Shown here piece after piece: positions 52,377 to 60,081 of a stretch of 64,000 bases of DNA (positions within the stretch are counted from its first letter, which is position 1; each line of letters starts with the position of its first letter). This DNA comes from Haloarcula sp. CBA1127 (lineage in GTDB: Archaea; Halobacteriota; Halobacteria; Halobacteriales; Haloarculaceae): the NCBI RefSeq assembly GCF_001485575.1, contig NZ_BCNB01000002.1, forward strand, positions 1 to 64,000. Direction: 5' to 3'. The notes under the pieces were generated by a model. That model was given only the letters and a program-made list of their open reading frames with translations, did no database searches and was not told the origin of the DNA. The position numbers were made by a program, and so were the translations under genes.

Positions 52377-52748
52377 ATGGCGTACATCGGCTTTCTGCTG
52401 ACAGGGGGTCCCTTCGACAGCGAGCGGTGGCGCACCGCTTACGAGCTGGGGAGGGCGGCACTGGATCAGGGCCACGAGGTGAGCTACTTCCACTACCTCG
52501 ACGGCGCGCTCGTCCCCGTCGCAGACCAGACCCTACCCGGCTGTTCGGACAGCGGGCTGTACGACGAGATGCCGACCGAGAAGTTTCAGGAGCTCATCGC
52601 GGACGGCGCGGAGGTCATCTGCTGTGGGCTCTGTGTCGACGCACGCGGAATCGATGCACCCGCCGACTACCCCGAGGGCGTCGAAGTCGGGCTGCTTCCG
52701 GACCTCGCGGACATCATCGGCGAGGCCGACCGGGTGGTTTCGTTATGA
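52377..52748 (+). CDS. DsrE/TusD-like sulfur-relay protein
   Basis: A 123-residue DsrE-family protein. The persulfide-carrying cysteine of TusD is matched by the cluster C82, C83 and C86 in VICCGLCVDARGI. The start MAYIGFLLTGGPFDSERW is typical. With the next two genes it reproduces the order D-C-B of the TusBCD/DsrEFH complex. It ends with an ATGA overlap into the next gene. Here it probably carries sulfur or selenium for molybdenum hydroxylase maturation, by context. Confidence 0.78.
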   Translation: MAYIGFLLTGGPFDSERWRTAYELGRAALDQGHEVSYFHYLDGALVPVADQTLPGCSDSGLYDEMPTEKFQELIADGAEVICCGLCVDARGIDAPADYPEGVEVGLLPDLADIIGEADRVVSL

Positions 52749-53098
52749 AGCGAGATGTCGTGGTACTGCTCACCCGTGCGCCGTACGGCCGAGTCCACGT
52801 TCCGGAGGGACTGCGCGCCGCCCGTGGCGTCGCGGCTGGCTTCGATATGCACGACGTGACCGTGATATTTACGCAGGACGGCGTGTACGGCGCTCGGGAT
52901 GCTGTCGACCGCGAGGCGCTCAACATGACCGGACACGTCGCCGACCTTGAGGAACAGGACGGACAGATGGTCGCGGACGGGGCAGCGATGGCTGAGCGCG
53001 GCGTCGATGAGGGCGAAATCGCCGACGACGTGGCGGTCTGGTCCAACGACCGCGTCACCGCCCGCATCCGCGACGCCGACAGAACACTGGACTTCTGA
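52745..53098 (+). CDS. DsrF/TusC-like protein
   Basis: A 117-residue DsrF-type subunit (VVVLLTRAPYGRVHVPEGLRA, VTVIFTQDGVYGARDA). It has no cysteine, consistent with the structural role of TusC in the hexameric relay. It overlaps the previous gene as ATGA and is two bases from the next. Confidence 0.75.
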   Translation: MKRDVVVLLTRAPYGRVHVPEGLRAARGVAAGFDMHDVTVIFTQDGVYGARDAVDREALNMTGHVADLEEQDGQMVADGAAMAERGVDEGEIADDVAVWSNDRVTARIRDADRTLDF

Positions 53099-53100
53099 CA

Positions 53101-53346
53101 ATGCTGTATCTCATCGACAAACCGATGGCAGAAATCGGACTGCGTACCGCCGCCGGCGACCCCGAGGCACACGTCGTCCTGATTCAGGACGGCGTCTACC
53201 TCACACCGGATATCGACGCACCCGTCTCAGCGGTCGCGAGAGACGTGGCTGTGCGTGGTGTCTCGCTGCCGCCGGACATCGACCGGATATCCTACGACGC
53301 CGTAGTCGAGCGTCTGGTCGAACAGGAGGTCAAGAGCTTCGTATGA
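53101..53346 (+). CDS. DsrH/TusB-like protein
   Basis: An 81-residue DsrH-type subunit (MLYLIDKPMAE, VVLIQDGVYLTPDID). Unlike DsrH of sulfur oxidisers it has no cysteine, so the only persulfide site in this complex is on the DsrE-like subunit. Its stop overlaps the ATG of the XdhC-YqeB fusion (ATGA), tying the relay to cofactor maturation. Confidence 0.72.
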   Translation: MLYLIDKPMAEIGLRTAAGDPEAHVVLIQDGVYLTPDIDAPVSAVARDVAVRGVSLPPDIDRISYDAVVERLVEQEVKSFV

Positions 53347-54923
53347 GCCTGTTCGAACGACTCGACGAACTGGCCGCACAGGGAGAGCCGGCGGCGCTCC
53401 TGACTATCGTCCGCAAGGACGGCAGCGCACCGCGGGATGTGGGGGACAAGATGATCGTCACCGGCGAGGGTGAATACGGGACTATTGGCGGCGGCACGGT
53501 CGAGCACCTCGCCGTACAGGACGCCCGGTCGGTGCTTTCGGGAGCCGACGACCCCGGCGTCCAGACGTACGAACTCGAACGCGGCGGCAACACGGGCATG
53601 GTCTGTGGCGGCGAGATGGACGTGTTCATCGACCGCGTCCGCGGGCAGGCCCGACTCTACATCGCCGGCGGCGGCCACATCAGCGCCGAACTGGCCCCGC
53701 TGGCGGAGCGACTGGGCTACGTCGTCACCGTGGTCGACGACCGCGAGGCATATGCCGACCCAGCGCAGTTCCCCGACGAGACGGACGTGATTCACGGCGA
53801 CTACGGTGAGGCGCTGAGTGACCTGCCGATGGGAACCGAGACTGCCGTAGCCGTCGCAACGCGAAGCGGGACGTTCGATCAGGCTGCCGTCGCCGCAGCG
53901 CTGGACGGCGAGGCTGGCTACGTCGGCCTCGTCGCCAGCGAGACGAAGGCCGACCACGTGCTCGGTTCGCTCGCAGAGTCGGGCTACGCCCGTCGGGACC
54001 TCAGCCGGGTCCGGACGCCGGTGGGACTCGACCTCGGCGGGAGCGGACCGGCCGCCGTCGCGCTCTCGATTCTCGCCGAGGTCACCATGGACCGCCACGA
54101 CGCTACCGGTGCGCGTGCGACACGTCTGAACCTCGACGACTTGGTCGTCGTTCGCGGCGGCGGCGACCTCGGGAGCGGCGTCGTCTATCGGCTCCAACAG
54201 GCCGGCTTTCCGGTCATCGTCACCGAAGTCGAACAGCCGACAGTCGTCCGGCGGGCGGTCGCCTTCGGCGCGGCGCTGTACGAAGACGAGGTGGAAGTCG
54301 AAGGAGTCACTGGCCGTGCAGCAGCGGACATCGACGAGGCGCTCGAACTGCTCGCCGACGATGTCGTGCCGGTACTTGTCGACCCAGAGGCGACTGTCGC
54401 TGACGATTTCGACGCGGCGGTCCTCGTCGACGCGGTTATGGCAAAAGGGGCGTTCGACACCGGTACGCGCCGGGAAGACGCCGACGTGGTGGTCGGGATG
54501 GGGCCCGGTTTCGAGGCCGGCGAGGACGTGGACGCGGTCGTCGAGACCGACCGCGGGCACGAACTTGGCCGCGTGTTCTACGAGGGGACAGCGAGCGAGT
54601 ACGACGGCGAGCCCGGCGAGCGGCGCGGCTACACCCACGAGCGGGTGCTTCGCGCCCCGACCGACGGTGAATGGACCCCGGCGGTCGCCATCGGCGATAG
54701 TGTCACAGCCGGCGACGTGGTCGGCACCGTCGGCGACCGGCCGGTCGAAACCGAGATAGATGGACTGGTTCGCGGCCTAGTTCACGGCGGCCTCGGCGTC
54801 AGTGAGAGCACCAAACTCGGCGATGTCGACCCTCGTGGCGAGTCTGTCGACCCGACGAAAATCTCCGACAAGGCGCTGTGCCTCGGCGGCGGCGTGCTGG
54901 AGGCAGTGCTCCGGTTGCGGTAG
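53343..54923 (+). CDS. XdhC-YqeB fusion, Mo-hydroxylase maturation
   Basis: A 526-residue two-part protein. Residues 1 to about 255 are XdhC/CoxI, which binds and sulfurates molybdenum cofactor for xanthine dehydrogenase (GTIGGGTVEHLAVQDA, YIAGGGHISAELAPLA). Residues from about 262 (VVVRGGGDLGSGVVYRL) to the end are YqeB, a marker of selenium-dependent molybdenum hydroxylases. The halves are separate proteins in most bacteria. Its start overlaps the DsrH-like gene. Joining the sulfur-insertion and selenium-insertion factors suggests they act on the same enzyme in sequence. Confidence 0.85.
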   Translation: MSLFERLDELAAQGEPAALLTIVRKDGSAPRDVGDKMIVTGEGEYGTIGGGTVEHLAVQDARSVLSGADDPGVQTYELERGGNTGMVCGGEMDVFIDRVRGQARLYIAGGGHISAELAPLAERLGYVVTVVDDREAYADPAQFPDETDVIHGDYGEALSDLPMGTETAVAVATRSGTFDQAAVAAALDGEAGYVGLVASETKADHVLGSLAESGYARRDLSRVRTPVGLDLGGSGPAAVALSILAEVTMDRHDATGARATRLNLDDLVVVRGGGDLGSGVVYRLQQAGFPVIVTEVEQPTVVRRAVAFGAALYEDEVEVEGVTGRAAADIDEALELLADDVVPVLVDPEATVADDFDAAVLVDAVMAKGAFDTGTRREDADVVVGMGPGFEAGEDVDAVVETDRGHELGRVFYEGTASEYDGEPGERRGYTHERVLRAPTDGEWTPAVAIGDSVTAGDVVGTVGDRPVETEIDGLVRGLVHGGLGVSESTKLGDVDPRGESVDPTKISDKALCLGGGVLEAVLRLR

Positions 54924-54940
54924 AAGGCTCCTACTCGACG

Positions 54941-55981
54941 TTAGCGGCTGACTTCTTCGATAGTCGGGTCCGCAAGCGAGACACCGCGTCCGGGTGTAAC
55001 ACGCCCGACAGCACGGTAGAACACGCCGGCGTCGTCGAACGCCGCTTCGACGGCGTCAGTCGCAGTCGGGGGAACAGAAACGAACAGTCCCCCGCTGGTC
55101 TCCGCGCTCTCGCCCGCAGTCAGCCCGTATCCGAAAAGCGTCGAGAGGGCAGGCGTTCCTGCGATGACCGGGAGGTGCGTTAGTTCGATACCGACGTTCG
55201 AGCGGGCGGCCACCGCGCGGCTCTGCCCGACGAGGCCGAAGCCGGTAATATCAGTCGCAGCTGTCGCGTATTCGCGGCACGCGACTGTTGCGTCCCGGTT
55301 CGGTGTGGTCATCCACGCGATAGCCTCCGAAGCAATTGTCTCAAGCGGCCGGTCAGTGGCGTCGGTAACTGTCTCGACGAACTGGTCGTCAGTCACGCGG
55401 GTCGCCCCCATAGCCGGCTGTGTCCCGAGCGGTTTGGTCAGGTAGAGCCGGTCGCCAGGACTGGCTCCCTGCGATGTGAGGAGAGCGTCGGGACGCGCCG
55501 TCGCTGAGATGGCGCCGCCAGCGAAGGGCCACGGACTCATGATGGTGTGGCCGCCGGCGATGACGCCGTCCATCGCGTCCAGCGCGTCGGCCATGCCGGC
55601 GAGAATCGGCGCTGCGCTCTCGGTTAGCTCTCGCGGGAGGCCGAGAACGACCAAGCAGTCGACGTTCTCCACCGCACCCGTGGCGAACGCATCGCTGGCG
55701 GCGTTGCAGGCGGCGATACGGCCGAAGTCGTACGGGTCGTCAACGATAGGTGTAAAGAAATCCACCGTCGAAACCAGCGCGAGGTCGTCAGTGAGTTTCC
55801 GCGCAGCGGCGTCCTCGCCGATGCCGAACAGCAATGCGTCGCTCTCACCGGTGAGGCCGGCATCGGCGAGCAGCGAATCGAGGTCGCTCTGGCCGACTTT
55901 ACACGAACAGCCGTGGAGTTCCGTATACTCCGTCAGCCGCGCCGTCTCGTCGTCATCGTCAGTCGCCCCGTCGGGCCCCAC
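54941..55981 (-). CDS. selD: Selenide, water dikinase (orphan SelD)
   Basis: A 346-residue selenophosphate synthetase. The selenium-handling loop HGCSCK is at 23-28, with cysteine in place of selenocysteine. The ATP-binding stretches STVDFFTPIVDDPYDFGRIA and GGHTI follow. The GTG at 55981 gives the usual length and follows the TusA-like stop by two bases. No selenocysteine synthesis or selenouridine gene is in the window, so its product most likely serves the molybdenum hydroxylases. It converges with the XdhC-YqeB gene. Confidence 0.85.
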   Translation of the reverse strand: MGPDGATDDDDETARLTEYTELHGCSCKVGQSDLDSLLADAGLTGESDALLFGIGEDAAARKLTDDLALVSTVDFFTPIVDDPYDFGRIAACNAASDAFATGAVENVDCLVVLGLPRELTESAAPILAGMADALDAMDGVIAGGHTIMSPWPFAGGAISATARPDALLTSQGASPGDRLYLTKPLGTQPAMGATRVTDDQFVETVTDATDRPLETIASEAIAWMTTPNRDATVACREYATAATDITGFGLVGQSRAVAARSNVGIELTHLPVIAGTPALSTLFGYGLTAGESAETSGGLFVSVPPTATDAVEAAFDDAGVFYRAVGRVTPGRGVSLADPTIEEVSR

Positions 55982-55983
55982 AC

Positions 55984-56232
55984 TCAGGCCTCCGATAGTG
56001 ACGCCATCTCGGTCACCCGAAGTTCCAGTTCGAATTCGTCGGACTCGCCAGCGGTCTCCGCGGTTGTCACGTCGATACCGTGAGTCGTACACATCCGCCG
56101 GAGGTTCTCTTCGGCCGGCGGGTAATCGCCTCGAACGACGAGCGTCTCGTCGGTATCAAGGTCCGAAAGCGCTTGCCGGACAATGAGTGCCGGCCGGGGA
56201 CAGATTTCACCACGAACGTCTACGCGAGCCAT
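55984..56232 (-). CDS. TusA/SirA-family sulfur carrier
   Basis: An 82-residue TusA-fold protein with the conserved CPRP motif (active Cys11 in GEICPRPALIVRQAL). It transfers persulfide, and in selenium loci of this type a TusA-like protein is often linked to SelD. It is first in a two-gene unit with selD. It is divergent from yqeC with a 94-base gap. Confidence 0.85.
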   Translation of the reverse strand: MARVDVRGEICPRPALIVRQALSDLDTDETLVVRGDYPPAEENLRRMCTTHGIDVTTAETAGESDEFELELRVTEMASLSEA

Positions 56233-56326
56233 ACCGGTACGTGTGCCATTAGATCACAAAAACGCTATCGGCGCCACACGTCCTTGCCCCGGTAAGCTAT
56301 TTGTGTGTCTTGCGCGGAGCGAGCGT

Positions 56327-57112
56327 ATGGATCTGGCTGCTGCGCTGGGCCTGGGTTCCAGCGCCGCTGTCGCCTTCGTCGGGGCCGGTGGGAAGAAAAC
56401 TGCGATGGGACAGTTGACGGTCGAGGGAACTGACCAGGGGTACGACGTGGGTTACACGACAACGACAGCGATGCCACCGCCGCCTGACCTGCCGCTGACG
56501 CTCACTGGCCCGGACGAGTGGCGTGCCGACCTCGAAACACACGACCCCCCGGTTGCCGTTGCTCGCGAGGAGGTAGCCGACCCGGCGCGAGCCGACCGGA
56601 AGGTTCGCGGATTCGAGGCGAGTGTGGTGGAACAGCTATCCGAAGTCGGACTGTTCGACTGGCTGCTGATAAAGGCTGACGGGGCACGCAAGCGTGAGTT
56701 CAAATCGCCTGGCGATGGGGAGCCAGTCGTTCCGAGCACAGCCAGCCACGTCGTCCCGGTCGCCTCGGTCACCGCCGTCGGTGAAGCGCTGACGTCGGAC
56801 GTGGTCCATCGACCGAAGCTGGTCGCGGATATCACCGGCCTTCGTGTGGGCGACACGATCACTGCGACAGCTGTCGGGACAGTGCTCACACATCCCGACG
56901 GCGGCCTCCGAAACGCACCAGCTGAGGCATCTGTGATACCGCTAGTCAACAAAGCGGATGCCGAAACACAGCAGCATACCGCCAGAGACGTTCTCACACA
57001 CGCACTTTCACAGACAGAGCGGTGTTCTCGGGGCGTCATCACTTCGTTCAAATCAGATGTCTGTGAAGTGGTCTCAGCGGCAGACGTGCAGGAGGGGCCC
57101 ACCGATGACTGA
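56327..57112 (+). CDS. yqeC: Selenium-dependent Mo-hydroxylase protein YqeC
   Basis: A 261-residue protein with an N-terminal P-loop FVGAGGKKTAMG at about 17-28 and a family core (LLIKADGARKREFKSP, EPVVPSTASHVVPV). YqeC is found with YqeB, SelD and molybdenum hydroxylases, and its precise step is unknown. I start at the ATG at 56327, the first before the P-loop. A 17-codon frame links its stop to the start of the cytidylyltransferase gene. Confidence 0.85.
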   Translation: MDLAAALGLGSSAAVAFVGAGGKKTAMGQLTVEGTDQGYDVGYTTTTAMPPPPDLPLTLTGPDEWRADLETHDPPVAVAREEVADPARADRKVRGFEASVVEQLSEVGLFDWLLIKADGARKREFKSPGDGEPVVPSTASHVVPVASVTAVGEALTSDVVHRPKLVADITGLRVGDTITATAVGTVLTHPDGGLRNAPAEASVIPLVNKADAETQQHTARDVLTHALSQTERCSRGVITSFKSDVCEVVSAADVQEGPTDD

Positions 57113-57158
57113 ATCCGGGGAAACGGCCGGTATTGTTGCGAGACGAGGGGAAGCATGA
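57105..57158 (+). CDS. 17-codon bridging ORF between yqeC and mocA
   Basis: ATG at 57105 overlaps the yqeC stop region, and its TGA at 57156-57158 overlaps the ATG of the next gene as ATGA. The 17 codons (MTESGETAG onward) have no known motif. They may carry ribosomes across the 42-base gap, so the function is likely translational coupling. Confidence 0.4.
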   Translation: MTESGETAGIVARRGEA

Positions 57159-57772
57159 GCAGCCAGCGTCGGACTAAAGTCGGCGGCGTTATCCTCGCCG
57201 CTGGGCAGAGTTCGCGGTACGAGTCGGGTAACAAACTGCTAGCGACTGTCGACGGGACGGTAGTCGTTCGACACGTAGCCGAAACCGCCTGTGAGTCATC
57301 GCTATCGGACGTTGTCGCCGTCCTCGGATACGAGGGCGTGGCCGTCGCTGAGGCGCTGGAGGGCCTCTCGCTCTCGGTTCAGCATAACGACGAGTACGCG
57401 ACCGGCCAGAGTGCGTCGGTTCGACATGGAGTCGACTATGCACAGGAATCCGACTGGGACGCCGCCCTGTTCCTGCTGGGCGATATGCCCTTCGTCCGGG
57501 CCGAAACTATCGAGCGACTACTCGAAGCGTACCGTACAGGGACGGCAACTATCGTGGTTCCCGAACACGAGGGGGTGCGAGGCAATCCCGTGCTGTTCGG
57601 CGACTGCCATTTCGATGCGCTCGCCTCAGTCTCCGGGGACCGCGGCGGTCGAGATATCATCGAGACCACCGAGCGGACAGCGTTCATCGAGGTCGAGGAC
57701 CCCGGCGTCCACTGGGATATCGACACTGATGCTGATCTCACCGAGTTCACGGACCGCCGCGACAGCCTGTAA
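57155..57772 (+). CDS. mocA: MobA-like molybdenum cofactor cytidylyltransferase
   Basis: A 205-residue NTP-transferase with the nucleotide loop LAAGQSSRYESGNK at about 14-27 and the metal-binding LLGDMPFV near 108. It resembles MocA/YgfJ, which attaches CMP to molybdopterin to make the dinucleotide used by xanthine-dehydrogenase-type enzymes. The context of two molybdenum hydroxylases supports cytidine over guanosine transfer. The start ATG overlaps a short bridging frame. Confidence 0.82.
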   Translation: MSSQRRTKVGGVILAAGQSSRYESGNKLLATVDGTVVVRHVAETACESSLSDVVAVLGYEGVAVAEALEGLSLSVQHNDEYATGQSASVRHGVDYAQESDWDAALFLLGDMPFVRAETIERLLEAYRTGTATIVVPEHEGVRGNPVLFGDCHFDALASVSGDRGGRDIIETTERTAFIEVEDPGVHWDIDTDADLTEFTDRRDSL

Positions 57773-57804
57773 ATTTAAGACACTGATGGTGGAACACTCG
57801 GCTG

Positions 57805-58185
57805 ATGAAACGGACCATCAGCACGGCCGATGCACCCGATGCGGTCGGCGCGTACAGCCAGGCGACGACAAACGGCTCGCTCGTGTTCACCGCGGGCCAG
57901 ATTCCGATGACACCCGACGGCGACCTGCTGGACGACGAACCGATAGCGACGCAGGCGGAACAGGCGCTATCGAACGTCGAAGCGGTGCTGGCAGCCGAAG
58001 GACTGGAGATGAGTGACGTCTTGAAAGTGACCGTCTATCTGGACGACATCGACGATTTCGAGTCGATGAACGACACCTATGCCGGCTTTTTCGACGAAGA
58101 GCCGCCGGCCCGGAGCGCAGTCGAGGTCGCAAACCTGCCAAAGGGCGTGGGAGTCGAAATCGAAGCAATCGCAACGAGCGACTGA
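57805..58185 (+). CDS. RidA/YjgF-family enamine deaminase
   Basis: A 126-residue RidA-family protein (GAYSQATTNGSLVFTAGQIP; RSAVEVANLPKGVGVEIEAIA). The conserved arginine that defines active RidA is present in ARSAVEVA. It hydrolyses reactive imines or enamines. Next to PLP enzymes and pyrimidine/purine hydrolases it may detoxify breakdown intermediates, as in the Rut and related pathways. Confidence 0.88.
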   Translation: MKRTISTADAPDAVGAYSQATTNGSLVFTAGQIPMTPDGDLLDDEPIATQAEQALSNVEAVLAAEGLEMSDVLKVTVYLDDIDDFESMNDTYAGFFDEEPPARSAVEVANLPKGVGVEIEAIATSD

Positions 58186-58213
58186 GGCCGACAGACACGC
58201 ACTGCTGTCGTGG

Positions 58214-58234
58214 GCCACACAGCCGGGATGTGGC
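58214..58234. promoter_or_regulatory. GCCACA/TGTGGC inverted repeat
   Basis: GCCACA at 58214-58219 and TGTGGC at 58229-58234 form a perfect 6-base inverted repeat, spacer nine, downstream of RidA and 40 bases before the broken phosphonate gene. It matches the half-sites found through the island. Confidence 0.5.
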
Positions 58235-58274
58235 GCACACAACTTTCAAGCCCGGCGACTCGTATCACAGCGTA

Positions 58275-58600
58275 ATGCGACCCACGAGGCGTGAATTCCT
58301 GGGAACAGCGGCAGCGCTCTCGCTGTCGGGCTGTCTCGGAGGGACAGCGATGCCGACGTGACGGTCGGTGTCGTGCCCAACGTGGACCCGGATACCGCCA
58401 TCGAACAGAACACCGAACTCGCGGCGTATCTGGCGACAGAACTCGACGTCGAGACCGAGCTCCGCACAGCGCCTGACGATCTCGTCATCACCATTCAGCG
58501 GTTGCAGTACGGGAAACGCTCGACCGCCATCCTCGCCGTGTTTGCGCTGGTCGTCACGAGCGACTGGCTCGGATCTCAGTTGCGGACGCGGCTCGGCTGA
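58275..58600 (+). pseudogene. Remnant of a phosphonate ABC transporter (PhnD-PhnE)
   Basis: The start encodes a twin-arginine lipoprotein signal (RPTRREFLGTAAALSLSGC) that hits a stop at 58359. The reading then shifts frame at about 58350 into VTVGVVPNVDPDTAIEQNTE, the beginning of a PhnD-type binding protein. After roughly 40 residues it changes to ITIQRLQYGKRSTAIL and ends SDWLGSQLRTRLG, which looks like the last helix of a PhnE permease. A deletion between phnD and phnE plus a frameshift explains this. It is not expected to work. Confidence 0.72.
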
Positions 58601-58627
58601 CGGTCAGACGGGAGATAACAGCCCGCG

Positions 58628-59962
58628 TCAGGGCTTCTGTTCCTGTGCAGACTTGCGCGCGTCTTCGAGGTCCATCTCAAGGCCCATCGTCGAGGCCTGA
58701 GAGCGGACGGCCTCGGCATCGATGGTGGTTACCTCGCCGTGTTCCATGAGGACGTTCCCGTCGATCATCGTGAAGCGGACATCGTCTCCGTGGGCCGCAA
58801 ACACCAGATGCGAGAGCACGTCGTGCAGCGGCGTCGCCCGCGTGAGGTCCGTATCGAGGCCGACAATGTCAGCGCGCCATCCCTCCCGGATCGCGCCGAG
58901 TTCCTCGAAGCCAGCGGCTTTCGCACCGTTTCGCGTCGCCATCTCGAAGATTTCGGCTGCCGGCGTCACCGTCGGGTCTAGCTGGTCGACCTTCTGCAAG
59001 AGGCTCGCCTGTCGCATCTCGGTAAAGGCGTCGAGCGTGTTGTTACAGGGCGGTCCGTCGTTGCCGATTGCGACGTTGATACCGCGGTCACGGTAGTCCC
59101 AGATCGGTGCGATACCGCTGGCGAGTTTCATGTTGGAGGACGGACAGTGTGTGACGTGGGTCCCCGTCTCTGCGAGGACTTCGCGCTCGCTCTCGTCGGT
59201 CCAGACGCAGTGCGCAAGAACGACATCCTCGCCGGTGAGACCTACCTCGTCGAGCCAGTGGATGTTGCGCATCCCGGTATCCTCTTTGACCGTCTCGATC
59301 TCGCTCTGGTTCTCACTGGCGTGGGTGTGGATGCGGACACCGTCGTATTTGTCCACGAGTTCGCGCACCCCCCGGAGACAGGCCTCGCTACAAGAGACGG
59401 CAAAACGAGGGGTGACGGCGTACCGAATCCGGTCGTTGTAGGCACCGTGATACTGCTGAATGAGCCGCTCGGACTCCTCCAGTGCGGCCTGCGTGTCCTC
59501 CAGCAGACCGTCCGGCGAGCGCTGGTCCATCAGCACCTTCCCGAGGACGCCCCGGATGCCGATTTCGCCTGCCGCCTCAAAGGCGCGGTCCGCGTGAGCG
59601 ACCGAGAGGTGGTCGATACAGGTCGTGGTCCCGCTTTCGATCATCTCCAGATAGCCCAGTTTCGCCGCGACCTCCATCTCCTCGGCTGTCAGGGAGGCTT
59701 CCATCGGCAGAATATAGTCGAATAGCCAGTCGAGCAGTTCCGTATCGTCGGCGATACCACGGCCGAGACTCTGTACGGAGTGGATGTGGCCGCCGACGAG
59801 TCCCGGCAACAGCACGTCGTATGACTGGTGTTCGTGGTCGGCGTACTGCGATTCGAGTTCGGCACGTGGACCCACAGCCTCGATACGGTCCCCGGAGACG
59901 ACGACCGCCCCGTCCTGCAGGACGGTCTCAGAATCCGCAACGACAGTCCCAGTGAGTAGCAT
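58628..59962 (-). CDS. Amidohydrolase of the guanine/adenosine deaminase-like group
   Basis: A 444-residue TrzA/AtzA-type amidohydrolase. Metal ligands are H59 and H61 (GGHIHS), H in RIHTHASEN, H in LAHCVW and D in GNDGPPCNNT. Relatives include guanine deaminase, S-adenosylhomocysteine deaminase and 5'-deoxyadenosine deaminase. In this island a purine deaminase is most likely. An inverted repeat GCCACA/TGTGGC lies 70-90 bases upstream of its start. Confidence 0.82.
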   Translation of the reverse strand: MLLTGTVVADSETVLQDGAVVVSGDRIEAVGPRAELESQYADHEHQSYDVLLPGLVGGHIHSVQSLGRGIADDTELLDWLFDYILPMEASLTAEEMEVAAKLGYLEMIESGTTTCIDHLSVAHADRAFEAAGEIGIRGVLGKVLMDQRSPDGLLEDTQAALEESERLIQQYHGAYNDRIRYAVTPRFAVSCSEACLRGVRELVDKYDGVRIHTHASENQSEIETVKEDTGMRNIHWLDEVGLTGEDVVLAHCVWTDESEREVLAETGTHVTHCPSSNMKLASGIAPIWDYRDRGINVAIGNDGPPCNNTLDAFTEMRQASLLQKVDQLDPTVTPAAEIFEMATRNGAKAAGFEELGAIREGWRADIVGLDTDLTRATPLHDVLSHLVFAAHGDDVRFTMIDGNVLMEHGEVTTIDAEAVRSQASTMGLEMDLEDARKSAQEQKP

Positions 59963-60033
59963 ACGTCCTGCAAGACGGTCTCTACATAAAGAAGGTCCTC
60001 ATATCGGGACGACCGCCGAGTGCAGACAACCCG

Positions 60034-60049
60034 GCCACAGACGTGTGGC
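60034..60049 (-). promoter_or_regulatory. GCCACA/TGTGGC repeat upstream of amidohydrolase
   Basis: GCCACA at 60034-60039 and TGTGGC at 60044-60049 form a perfect 6-base inverted repeat with a four-base spacer. Further GTGTG runs follow at 60055-60067. It is the rightmost clear copy of the island motif; CCACGTGTGG at 60331-60340 may be one more. Confidence 0.5.
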
Positions 60050-60081
60050 ACTCCGTGTGTCGCGTGTGCTTGGCAGTGACC

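Noticed and set aside
53292..54638. A 448-codon minus-strand frame opposite XdhC-YqeB
   Set aside because: It mirrors codon positions of the real gene and has no domain.
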